This document shows, one piece after another, positions 1 to 6,037 of a stretch of 9,335 bases of DNA. Below the pieces are notes generated by a model that was not told the origin of the DNA, ran no database searches, and saw nothing but the letters and a program-made list of their open reading frames with translations. The stretch spans positions 1-9,335 of the forward strand of contig DMCR01000203.1 in assembly GCA_003445735.1 (NCBI GenBank), read 5' to 3'. Within the stretch, counting starts at the first letter, position 1, and the number at the start of each line of letters is the position of its first letter. The position numbers and the translations under genes were made by a program. This DNA comes from Cryomorphaceae bacterium. Its GTDB lineage: Bacteria > Bacteroidota > Bacteroidia > Flavobacteriales > Schleiferiaceae.

Positions 1-20
1 CGCAAATTGAATAAGGAATA

Positions 21-986
21 ATGGCACTGGAATTGGTAGTCATTGGTGCAGCAAGTGCCACCCCAACGTCAAACCAATACACGACCTCGCAACTCTTGAA
101 GATGCGTGAACACTATTTTCTCATCGATTGTGGGGAAGGTGCTCAGAAGCAATTGCGGCGCAGTAAAATCAAGTTTTCCCGTATCAATCACATTTTCATT
201 TCACACCTTCACGGCGATCATTTCTTTGGTTTAGTGGGGTTGTTGAGTAGCTTTCATTTGCTGGGCCGTACAACGCCATTGACCGTCTATGGTCCGCCGA
301 AGTTAAAGGACTTAATCTTGGCCCAATTCCGCGCATCAGGTACCTTCACCTCTTACTCCATTCATTTTGCAGTGACGCAGCACAAGGTGCCGCAGATTTT
401 GTTGGAGACCGATGATTATATTATTTCGAGCTTTCCGCTCAAGCACCGTATTGCGACGACAGGTTTTTTATTTGAGGAGAAAGATCAGGCGCGCAAGCTC
501 AACAAGCCTGTGGCTGACGCCTATGGGGTACCGGTATGTGATTACCATTGGATCAAGGACGGCAAGGATTGGACGAGTGAGGAGGGCCAATTGGTCCCTA
601 ATAAAGAGCTCACCTTCGACCCACCAGCTCCGTTGCGCTATGCCTTTGCCTCTGATACGATGTACACACCTGATACGGCGACCTATATTCAAGGTGTGGA
701 CCTATTGTACCATGAAAGTACCTTCTGTGAGGACAAGGCCAAACGTGCACAGGAGACGATGCACAGTACGGCTAAGGAAGCAGCTATTGTGGCTAAGGAG
801 GCTGGAGCTACACATTTACTTTTAGGGCATTTTAGTGCGCGATACCGGGACTTTAGGCAGTTCAAAAAGGAGGCTTTGGAGTGGTTCGATTCCGTTTGGT
901 TGGCAAAAGAATTACATTCGTATCGCTTGAGTTCAAAAGGGCTGAAAGTAGAGTCCCTAACTGCAAGTCTCTCGGATGAAAAATAA
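21..986 (+). CDS. rnz: Ribonuclease Z (tRNA 3'-processing endonuclease)
   Basis: This cytoplasmic metallo-beta-lactamase-fold endonuclease removes 3' trailers from tRNA precursors before CCA maturation. The zinc-binding signature HLHGDH is at residues 62-67, with further metal-site positions at H142, D212 (ASDT), H231 (YHEST), H248 (HST) and H270 (LGHFSARY). LIDCGEG at 34-40 is the usual strand before the metal site. Residues about 151-190, with GVP followed by a DGKDW segment, fit the flexible tRNA-binding arm of the bacterial long-arm enzymes. The length of 321 aa is close to the usual 300-330, so it looks complete. The ATG at 21 has a purine run (AAGGAA) only 2-3 bases ahead, which is too close for a good Shine-Dalgarno site. 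The last 11 bases overlap the start of the transporter gene, so the two are probably co-transcribed. Identification is firm from the motif set. Confidence 0.96.
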   Translation: MALELVVIGAASATPTSNQYTTSQLLKMREHYFLIDCGEGAQKQLRRSKIKFSRINHIFISHLHGDHFFGLVGLLSSFHLLGRTTPLTVYGPPKLKDLILAQFRASGTFTSYSIHFAVTQHKVPQILLETDDYIISSFPLKHRIATTGFLFEEKDQARKLNKPVADAYGVPVCDYHWIKDGKDWTSEEGQLVPNKELTFDPPAPLRYAFASDTMYTPDTATYIQGVDLLYHESTFCEDKAKRAQETMHSTAKEAAIVAKEAGATHLLLGHFSARYRDFRQFKKEALEWFDSVWLAKELHSYRLSSKGLKVESLTASLSDEK

Positions 987-2142
987 AGCCTTAGCAGTAT
1001 TATTCTTGACCATATTCCTCGACCTCATGGGTTTTGGCTTGATTATTCCTATCCTGCCTACATATGCTAAGACTTTGGGGGCCACGGATGCCATGGTGGG
1101 ATTGTTGGGGACTTCTTTTAGTATCATGCAATTCATCTTTGCCAGTTTCTGGGGTGGATTGAGCGATAAGTACGGTCGTCGCCCCATCATGCTGATTAGT
1201 ATCGCAATTATGGTGGTTGCCTACGTACTCTTTGCCAATGCCACTGTGCTATGGCTACTCTTTGCGACGAGATTATTAAAGGGTTTTGGTGCTGCCAATT
1301 TGAGTGTGGCACAGGCTTACATCAGTGATGTTGTTCCGCAAGATCAACGTACGAAGGCCTTCGGATTTATTGGTGCTGCCTTCGGTTTAGGATTCATCTT
1401 TGGACCATCCATTGGTGGGGTAATCAACGAGTATTACGGTGTATCTGGAGTGGGGTATTTCGCGGCTGTTTTAGCAGGTGTGAATTTTCTAATGGCCTGG
1501 TTGTATTTGAAAGAATCGTTAGTGGAGAAATCAACGACGCGTGATCTTTTCCCGAACCCTTTCAAGGATTTAGTGAGGTTCAGTCATATCCCAGAGGTCA
1601 ATGCCCTATTTACCATCAATTTTGTTTATGTATTGGGCTTCTCGATGATGCAGATAACAGCCACATTATTGTGGGCTGAACACTTCGGTTTGAGTGAGAT
1701 GCATATAGGGTATGTATTTGCTTACATAGGCTTATTAGCGGTGATTATTCAGGGTGGATTGATAGGGTATTTCAATACTTGGTTTGGAGAGCGGAATTTG
1801 TTGGTTTTGGGAACGTTATTTGTAGCCCTTGGGCTTTACGGGATGCCTTATGTACCGACAGATTACTTTGGATTGGAATTGGTCTGTATGACTTTCCTGT
1901 CCTTGGGCAATGCGCTGTTGACACCAACGGTGAGCTCGTTATTGAGTAGTTATGCACCGGAAGGGATGCAGGGTAAGATTTTGGGTACGAATCAGAGTGT
2001 TGGTTCCCTCGCCCGTGTCCTGGGTCCTGCCATCGGCGGAGTAGCCTATGGGCTTCATTTTTCATATCCGTATGTACTAGCGGGTAGTATTGCTTTGATC
2101 GTGAGCGTATTAGCGCTTCGATTGCGTCGTAAGCATTTTTAG
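976..2142 (+). CDS. Major facilitator superfamily transporter, DHA1/TCR-Tet type
   Basis: This is an inner-membrane proton-coupled efflux transporter of 388 aa, the usual size for the 12-helix drug:H+ antiporter-1 group. TM1 carries the typical LDLMGFGLIIPILP stretch (15-28) with an acidic residue at 16. MFS motif A is seen as GGLSDKYGRRP at 60-70 between TM2 and TM3. A glycine/proline-rich TM5 (GLGFIFGPSIGG, 137-148) matches antiporter motif C. The hydrophilic stretch at about 180-205 is the central loop between the six-helix halves. The C-terminal half has a shorter, ordinary set of hydrophobic segments and a basic tail (LRLRRKHF). The substrate cannot be read from the sequence; closest in style are tetracycline/multidrug exporters, but most chromosomal members have no known drug link. 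The gene starts inside the 3' end of rnz, which suggests translational coupling. Confidence 0.93.
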   Translation: MKNKALAVLFLTIFLDLMGFGLIIPILPTYAKTLGATDAMVGLLGTSFSIMQFIFASFWGGLSDKYGRRPIMLISIAIMVVAYVLFANATVLWLLFATRLLKGFGAANLSVAQAYISDVVPQDQRTKAFGFIGAAFGLGFIFGPSIGGVINEYYGVSGVGYFAAVLAGVNFLMAWLYLKESLVEKSTTRDLFPNPFKDLVRFSHIPEVNALFTINFVYVLGFSMMQITATLLWAEHFGLSEMHIGYVFAYIGLLAVIIQGGLIGYFNTWFGERNLLVLGTLFVALGLYGMPYVPTDYFGLELVCMTFLSLGNALLTPTVSSLLSSYAPEGMQGKILGTNQSVGSLARVLGPAIGGVAYGLHFSYPYVLAGSIALIVSVLALRLRRKHF

Positions 2143-2179
2143 GCAGGGGTTATTAGGAAATTCAACTCTGAAAAATTAA

Positions 2180-2197
2180 TAAATGTTGAAACATTTA
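2180..2197. repeat. Perfect inverted repeat upstream of the YceI gene
   Basis: TAAATGTT-GA-AACATTTA gives eight-base perfect arms with a two-base centre. The AT-rich arms and tiny loop do not suit a terminator, and no T-run follows. It lies in the 85-bp gap between the transporter stop and the YceI gene, about 50-70 bases before the chosen start, so an operator for a dimeric regulator is possible. Function is inferred only. Confidence 0.4.
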
Positions 2198-2207
2198 AAT
2201 GCGTTCT

Positions 2208-2227
2208 GGGTTTTACATGTGTAACCC
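2208..2227. promoter_or_regulatory. Imperfect 20-bp palindrome ahead of the YceI gene
   Basis: The site reads GGGTT-N2-ACATGT-N2-AACCC: 16 of 20 bases are symmetric, with a perfect ACATGT core and perfect GGGTT/AACCC ends. It ends directly before the ATG at 2228 and 21 bases before the ATG at 2249. Inside it, TACATGTG (2214-2221) is one mismatch from the Bacteroidota -7 element TAnnTTTG, but the nearest TTG (2186-2188) is 25 bases upstream, slightly too far for a standard -33 box. It may be an operator overlapping a weak promoter, or a 5'-leader hairpin. Confidence 0.4.
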
Positions 2228-2248
2228 ATGTTAATAACCAATTACAAA

Positions 2249-2908
2249 ATGAAAAAACTAGTATTGATGGTCGCTCTAGGCCTTTTCTTTGCAACCTGTA
2301 ACTCGGAAAAAGCAGCTGAAGCAACTACCGGTGAAGCACAAAAAGTAACAGCAAATGGCGGAAGTGAAACTGTAGCTTTGGACTCAGGTTCGACTGTCGC
2401 TTGGAGAGGTTTCAAAACTTACGTTCAAGATGAGCATCTCGGTACAGTGAATGTACAAGAAGGTACTTTTGAAGTAGCTGAAGGTAAGTTGGTAGGCGGT
2501 AAAATTACCATGGATATGACTTCAATCATTTGTACTGATATTGGAAATGAGCGTAAACGCGGCTATTTGGAACGTCACTTGAGGTCTCAAGATTTTTTCT
2601 TCGTTGACAGCTTCCCAACAGCGGCATTCGAAATCGTAGAGGTATTGGATCCAAGTGCGGCAAAGAAATACAGCACTGTTACTGGAAATTTGACTATTCG
2701 TGGTACTACCAACAGTATTACTTTCCCTGCAGATGTTGTAGTAAGTGAGGAAGACGTGAAGTTTATAGCCCCAACTTTCAGTATCGACCGTACATTATGG
2801 GGGGCGAAGTACCATGATCGTGACGATGCGACTATCGCTGAATCATTAAAAGATGATTTGATCGATCACAGCATTGAGTTGACGATTAAAGTGAAAGCTA
2901 CCATATAA
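2249..2908 (+). CDS. YceI-family lipoprotein (polyisoprenoid-binding-like beta barrel)
   Basis: YceI proteins form a lipocalin-like beta barrel that holds an isoprenoid chain; most are periplasmic or envelope-located, and their physiological role is poorly settled. From the chosen ATG (2249) the product has 219 aa with a lysine-rich, hydrophobic signal peptide ending FFAT-C17, a lipobox-like site with an unusual Thr before the Cys. After a low-complexity linker (18-45) the YceI domain follows: W52-RGFK with H63-LGTV, GGKITMDMTSI (83-93), LERHLRSQDFFFVDSFP (107-123), GNLTIRGTTNSITFP (146-160) and IDRTLWGAKYHDR (179-191). An in-frame ATG at 2228 would add seven residues in front of the signal peptide and is less likely. 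A palindrome lies just upstream and a terminator just downstream, so it is probably a single-gene transcript. Family call firm; ligand unknown. Confidence 0.92.
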   Translation: MKKLVLMVALGLFFATCNSEKAAEATTGEAQKVTANGGSETVALDSGSTVAWRGFKTYVQDEHLGTVNVQEGTFEVAEGKLVGGKITMDMTSIICTDIGNERKRGYLERHLRSQDFFFVDSFPTAAFEIVEVLDPSAAKKYSTVTGNLTIRGTTNSITFPADVVVSEEDVKFIAPTFSIDRTLWGAKYHDRDDATIAESLKDDLIDHSIELTIKVKATI

Positions 2909-2936
2909 GGGATTACATTGATTTTATCATTAACGG

Positions 2937-2964
2937 CCCCCTGCCTTTTGGTAGGGGGTTTTTT
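2937..2964 (+). terminator. Intrinsic terminator after the YceI gene
   Basis: The hairpin CCCCCTGCC (2937-2945) pairs with GGTAGGGGG (2950-2958), nine pairs with one G-U, around a TTTT loop. It is followed directly by six T (2959-2964). This is a strong rho-independent terminator for rightward transcription. It sits 28 bases after the YceI stop and overlaps the stop codon of the convergent epimerase gene. No T-run follows the hairpin on the minus strand, so it should act mainly one way. Confidence 0.9.
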
Positions 2965-3868
2965 AGTTTCCGTAAATCTGCTCAAGTGCTTGTACTGCTG
3001 TGGTGTAGTGGAATGTGAATCCAGTACCTGTGATTTTTGCGGGGCTCACTTTTTGACTCATCAAAGCTAGGGTTGCCATTTCTCCAAAGATTAGTTTTAG
3101 GGCAAAGCCTGGTACTGCTGGAAATAGCATGGGTCGATGTAAGGCTCGGCACAGCTGCTTTGTAAATACTTTATTCGTAAGAGGTTCAGGCCCTACTGCG
3201 TTATAAGGGCCTGAGGGGATGGCTTGGGTTGCTGCGAAGAGAAACATGCGGGCTAAATCCTCCACATGAATCCAACTGGTCCACTGTTTGCCAGAGCCAA
3301 GGGGAGAGGCAATGCCCCATTTTACGAAGGGTTCAAGTTGTCCCAATGCTCCGGCACCTTGGTCTAGTACAATACCTATGCGCAGTTGAACACTACGGCA
3401 GTTGTTGGATTCAAACTTCTGTGTATAGCTCTCCCAAATCTTTGTTACCGCTGCCAAAAAATCGTCCGCTGCGGGTGAGGTTTCGGTGAGTTCGTTGTTG
3501 AAGTCGCTTCCATAAATTCCAATAGCAGAGGCACTCACCACAGAAGATGGGCCTTTATTGATTTTTTGCAGTGCATCAATCAATAATTGGGTGCCTTGTA
3601 CACGAGAGTCCATGATGGCTTGCTTATACTTTGGTGTCCACCGTTGGCTGACCGTGGCTCCCGCCAAATGAATGAGGTGATCTGCACCTTCTAAGGCCGC
3701 TAAATCGATAGTTCCATGGTCTGTATTCCAACTATATACTTCTATACCATCCATGGTCAAGTCTTTTCTTGTGGAAAGAACACGTACGCTGTGATTTTCT
3801 TCAAGAAGCTGGTTTACAATTGCTTGTCCTACCGATCCGGTAGCACCTGTAATGGTGAAAATGGCCAT
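2963..3868 (-). CDS. TIGR01777 family NAD(P)-dependent epimerase-like protein (YfcH/SDR39U1 type)
   Basis: This 301-aa protein belongs to the atypical short-chain dehydrogenase group related to E. coli YfcH; the substrate of the family is not established. The N-terminal dinucleotide-binding turn is TGATGSVG (7-14), followed by HLAGA (67-71) and the family-typical RWTPKYKQAIMDSRVQGT stretch (76-93). SASAIGIYG (112-120) holds the position of the SDR catalytic Tyr (Y119). ETSPAADDFLA, RIGIVL (163-168) and WIHVEDLARM (199-208) follow. The C-terminus (about 248-298, PAVPGFALKLIFGEMA, then VSPAKI and a GFTFHY motif) is the DUF1731-like end that separates TIGR01777 from other epimerases. Start ATG is at 3868; it is divergent from the hypothetical gene across 71 bp containing an inverted repeat. 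It ends in the terminator region of the YceI gene. The family is certain, the reaction is not. Confidence 0.93.
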   Translation of the reverse strand: MAIFTITGATGSVGQAIVNQLLEENHSVRVLSTRKDLTMDGIEVYSWNTDHGTIDLAALEGADHLIHLAGATVSQRWTPKYKQAIMDSRVQGTQLLIDALQKINKGPSSVVSASAIGIYGSDFNNELTETSPAADDFLAAVTKIWESYTQKFESNNCRSVQLRIGIVLDQGAGALGQLEPFVKWGIASPLGSGKQWTSWIHVEDLARMFLFAATQAIPSGPYNAVGPEPLTNKVFTKQLCRALHRPMLFPAVPGFALKLIFGEMATLALMSQKVSPAKITGTGFTFHYTTAVQALEQIYGN

Positions 3869-3882
3869 GGCTGAAATTTATG

Positions 3883-3897
3883 TTGTTAAACTAACAA
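3883..3897. repeat. Inverted repeat in the divergent intergenic region
   Basis: TTGTTA-AAC-TAACAA has six-base perfect arms with a three-base centre. It sits 15 bases from the epimerase start on one side and about 42 bases from the hypothetical start on the other, so it is placed to act on both genes. Its left arm holds the TTG that could serve as the -33 box of the rightward promoter. An operator role is inferred from position alone. Confidence 0.35.
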
Positions 3898-3913
3898 TGC
3901 TGCGCCACTTTTG
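3883..3913 (+). promoter_or_regulatory. Candidate promoter for the 189-aa hypothetical gene
   Basis: TTG (3883-3885), a 20-base spacer and CACTTTTG (3906-3913) fit the Flavobacterium-type consensus TTG-N17-23-TAnnTTTG with one mismatch. Transcription would begin near 3918 and leave a leader of about 20 bases before the ATG at 3940. The match is modest and unproved. Confidence 0.35.
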
Positions 3914-3939
3914 TTATCACTTGAAAAGATTATTTCTGT

Positions 3940-4509
3940 ATGCATACTATTGAGCCTTATTATAATTGGCGCCATCTATATCAGGCTTCCGAGGATCCGA
4001 GGAGCCCTTTATATGGATATTTCAATAGTGAGGTCTACTTCACAGACAGCATCTATGATCACGTTATTCATCCACAATGGGACAGCATCGGCTGCGAGAC
4101 CTTGTATTTGAAGGTGTTGTTTGTGGATTACGTTACGGGCTATTGCATTATTGAGTTTCTTGGAGAATGGAACGATGCCGTGCACAATGATATAATGCGT
4201 TTAAAACGAGATTTCGTGGATGAATTGATCCCCTTAGGGATCGATAAATACATATTGATAGGAGAGAATATCTTGAATTTTCACGCGGATATTCCCGATT
4301 ATTACGATGAGTGGTTAGAGGAAGTTCCAGAGGGATGGATGGCCTTTATCAATCTTCGACCGCACGTAATTCAAGAACTCAATCAGTACGGTTTGGACGC
4401 CTATTTTTTGCTAGGCGGAACTTTAGACGACCTATCTTGGCGCGCGGCTTCTCCGAAGAAATTATATGAAAAGGTGAATAAGGTAGTTGCGCTCCGGTTA
4501 GGCTATTGA
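3940..4509 (+). CDS. Conserved-looking hypothetical protein, 189 aa, function unknown
   Basis: I do not recognise a functional family; the composition resembles uncharacterised Bacteroidota proteins, which is a recollection rather than a search. The product is acidic and rich in aromatic residues, with no signal peptide or membrane segment, so it should be a soluble cytoplasmic protein. Notable stretches are IEPYYNWRHLY (4-14), a YDHVIHPQWDSIG stretch (39-51), TLYLKVLFVDYVTGYCIIEFLGEWND (54-79), MRLKRDFVDELIPLGIDKYILIGENILNFH (86-115), and DYYDEWLEEVPEGWMAFINL (120-139). Alternating strands and helices suggest one compact alpha/beta domain. The ATG at 3940 is the first start after an in-frame stop at 3922. 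It is divergent from the epimerase gene, and its last 7 bases overlap the end of the convergent Nudix gene. Coding status is supported by the long uninterrupted frame and coherent composition. Confidence 0.8.
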   Translation: MHTIEPYYNWRHLYQASEDPRSPLYGYFNSEVYFTDSIYDHVIHPQWDSIGCETLYLKVLFVDYVTGYCIIEFLGEWNDAVHNDIMRLKRDFVDELIPLGIDKYILIGENILNFHADIPDYYDEWLEEVPEGWMAFINLRPHVIQELNQYGLDAYFLLGGTLDDLSWRAASPKKLYEKVNKVVALRLGY

Positions 4510-4952
4510 TCCAACGTCTTCAAAAAAGCTAGGAAGGCCGCCTTGTCGTTTTCAAGGGTAAACCAGCTGGTACTTTCTTCAACTGCGGGCAACCAAAGCA
4601 TTTGTAATAAATTTTCATCGGTTTGTAGTACCCATTGATTGGCAACCACTGGTTGCTGTGCTTTGAAATAATTCAGAATCAACTGTTCCTCGGGACGAAA
4701 TCTAGAAATAAACGCATGGGTAGGGGTATAAATGTGGGTCCAATTCAGCGGGCCACTAAAGGAACTGAATTCTTCTTCGATTTCTCTATTCAAGCATTCG
4801 TGCATGCCTTCTCCTACCTCTTGACCACCACCGGGTAACTTATTCAAATGTACACCGCTCCACAGTTCTTGCACGACCAATACAGCGCCATCTTCGTTTT
4901 GAATAAAGGCGTAGCATCGCGGCGTGAACTTGGATGGACTTATCTTTTCCAT
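4503..4952 (-). CDS. Nudix hydrolase
   Basis: This 149-aa cytoplasmic protein should cleave a nucleoside diphosphate linked to some other group; the substrate is not predictable. The Nudix box runs from G42 to about residue 64: GGxxEVGE (42-48 region), then seven residues and REIEEEF (56-62). All metal-binding glutamates (E57, E60, E61) are present; the late Gly of the consensus GX5EX7REUXEEXGU is replaced by Ser. The N-terminal strand PRCYAFIQNEDGAVLVVQE (11-29) is the usual start of the fold. It is the last gene of a four-gene leftward operon: its ATG lies inside the end of mnmD (13-bp overlap), where GC-ATG-GAAAAGATAA contains both the start and the mnmD stop. A role in cleaning up nucleotide by-products is only a guess. 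Its TAG stop overlaps the end of the convergent hypothetical gene. Confidence 0.9.
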   Translation of the reverse strand: MEKISPSKFTPRCYAFIQNEDGAVLVVQELWSGVHLNKLPGGGQEVGEGMHECLNREIEEEFSSFSGPLNWTHIYTPTHAFISRFRPEEQLILNYFKAQQPVVANQWVLQTDENLLQMLWLPAVEESTSWFTLENDKAAFLAFLKTLDQ

Positions 4953-5596
4953 GCTCTGGTCATTTCTCTTTTGCGGGGAGGGCCAGGCAAGGCTTCTACT
5001 TCGAAACCTACGGCTTTCATGGAGCGCTTCACGGCCCCTTTAGCGCAATAGGTAACCAACGCTCCGTCCGTTTTAAGCAAGTTGTGCATGTTCTCAAAAA
5101 TAGTGTCGGTCCACAGATCAGGTTGCGCACTCGGGGCAAAGGCATCGAAGTAAATGAGGTCATAAGAGCCCAGTTCGCCTTCAAAAGTCTTCAAATCTTC
5201 TACCAATAGTCTGAAGGTGAAATGCTCCGAAATTTGGGTTACGGCTCCCGGTGTGGCGCTCAGGAACGGTGATTCCTTGCTCATGCCTTGTAAGCCAAGG
5301 GCCTCAATCTCCTCTGCCCTTAGGGGGAATTTTTCCAAGGCATCGTACTGAACGTTTAATCCATCTTGTTTTGCCTGGTCAAGGGTGAGCCGGGCATTTA
5401 AGGCAGTACCTAAGCCCACTTCCAATATGCGAACAGATGATTTATTTATGGCTTTGAGTCCGGCTTCAATGAAAACGTGTCGACTTTCTGTAAGAGCGCC
5501 GTGAATGCTGTGATAATGTTCATCCAAGCCTGGAACCCATATGGTGGTACTGCCGTCAGCACTTTGGGTAATATGTCTATCCCCAGGTGTCGGCAT
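4940..5596 (-). CDS. mnmD: tRNA (5-methylaminomethyl-2-thiouridine)(34)-methyltransferase MnmD
   Basis: MnmD uses S-adenosylmethionine to methylate 5-aminomethyl-(2-thio)uridine at wobble position 34 of tRNAs, the final step of mnm5(s2)U synthesis. At 218 aa this is the stand-alone methyltransferase, without the FAD-dependent oxidase half that E. coli MnmC carries. Family marks are DEHYHS-x2-GALTESRHVF (25-42), the SAM-binding EVGLGTALNARL (59-70), an acidic strand end (YDALEKFPL, 84-92), YFDAFAPSAQPDLWT (149-163) and the C-terminal TYCAKGAVKRSMKAVGF (182-198) plus LPGPPRKREMTRA (203-215). Because the oxidase half is absent, the cell probably makes the aminomethyl precursor through the ammonium route of MnmEG, as proposed for other organisms with MnmD alone. 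Its ATG abuts the stop of the haem lipoprotein gene with no spacer, and its end overlaps the Nudix start. Confidence 0.94.
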   Translation of the reverse strand: MPTPGDRHITQSADGSTTIWVPGLDEHYHSIHGALTESRHVFIEAGLKAINKSSVRILEVGLGTALNARLTLDQAKQDGLNVQYDALEKFPLRAEEIEALGLQGMSKESPFLSATPGAVTQISEHFTFRLLVEDLKTFEGELGSYDLIYFDAFAPSAQPDLWTDTIFENMHNLLKTDGALVTYCAKGAVKRSMKAVGFEVEALPGPPRKREMTRAWKR

Positions 5597-6037
5597 TTAT
5601 CTCACGTACAACTTCTCGATGCGTGAAATAGGGCCGTCACAAAACTGTGTGTGACATGCGATACAGGCATCAACCATGTTATTGTGTGCCTGAATTTGAA
5701 CACCGACTTCCTCAGCACCATGAATCTGGTTGTAAATACCGATAAAGCTCTTGGCATAGGGTTCGAATCCTTCGCCTTTCATGTGCGGTTTGGTTGGCTG
5801 TGCTGTAATCATGCTAAACAGAGTCTCTGAAAGCGTAGGGTCAAGTTGACCTTGTTCTAACGAGTTTTTCCGATTCGTAGCCTCCTCCTGTATGTCGCGC
5901 ATGATTTGCGCGAGTTCACTAGGCTGATCAAGTTTTGGCGTCCAATTTTGTTTTGGCGTCATTTCTTGCTCAGGTTCACCGCAACTAGCGAGGATAACGA
6001 GCCCTAGGATAAATAAAAGCGTTAGAATCTTACGCAT
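5597..6037 (-). CDS. Lipoprotein with C-terminal c-type haem motif (cytochrome c'/c556-like)
   Basis: This 146-aa envelope lipoprotein has a signal peptide ending LAS-C19 with the lipobox cysteine at 19. A single haem-attachment motif, CIACH, lies at 125-129 close to the C-terminus, followed by TQFCDGPISRIEKLYV. A haem motif at the end of a helical protein is the layout of class II cytochromes (c' and c-556), not of class I. ELAQIMRDI (41-49) resembles the first helix of that class, where a Met supplies the second haem ligand, so M46 is a candidate; this is inference. An extra Cys at 133 is unusual. The stop abuts the mnmD start and the start overlaps the DUF4920 gene by 8 bases, so expression is surely coupled. 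It could carry electrons or sense small ligands at the outer face; the partner is unknown. A standard annotation may read cytochrome c or hypothetical protein. Confidence 0.85.
   Translation of the reverse strand: MRKILTLLFILGLVILASCGEPEQEMTPKQNWTPKLDQPSELAQIMRDIQEEATNRKNSLEQGQLDPTLSETLFSMITAQPTKPHMKGEGFEPYAKSFIGIYNQIHGAEEVGVQIQAHNNMVDACIACHTQFCDGPISRIEKLYVR

Noticed and set aside
412..825. Second plus-strand frame of 137 codons inside rnz
   Set aside because: It is embedded in RNase Z in another frame, with an Arg-rich, motif-free product.
1772..2065. Antisense frame of 97 codons inside the transporter gene
   Set aside because: It lies wholly within a well-supported MFS gene and its product has low-complexity, unstructured composition typical of a shadow frame.
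2228..2248. Upstream ATG as the YceI start
   Set aside because: It adds MLITNYK before an already complete Lys-Lys-hydrophobic lipoprotein signal peptide and abuts the palindrome at 2208-2227; the ATG at 2249 fits better.
2963..3868. Epimerase as a classical sugar-nucleotide epimerase of an LPS cluster
   Set aside because: The RWTPKYKQAIMDSRVQGT and DUF1731-like C-terminal motifs place it in the TIGR01777 group, and no glycosyltransferase or LPS cluster adjoins it.
3911..3938. Promoter TTG-N17-TATTTCTG for the hypothetical gene
   Set aside because: Spacing and sequence fit well, but transcription would start after the ATG at 3940, and no later start gives a sensible protein.
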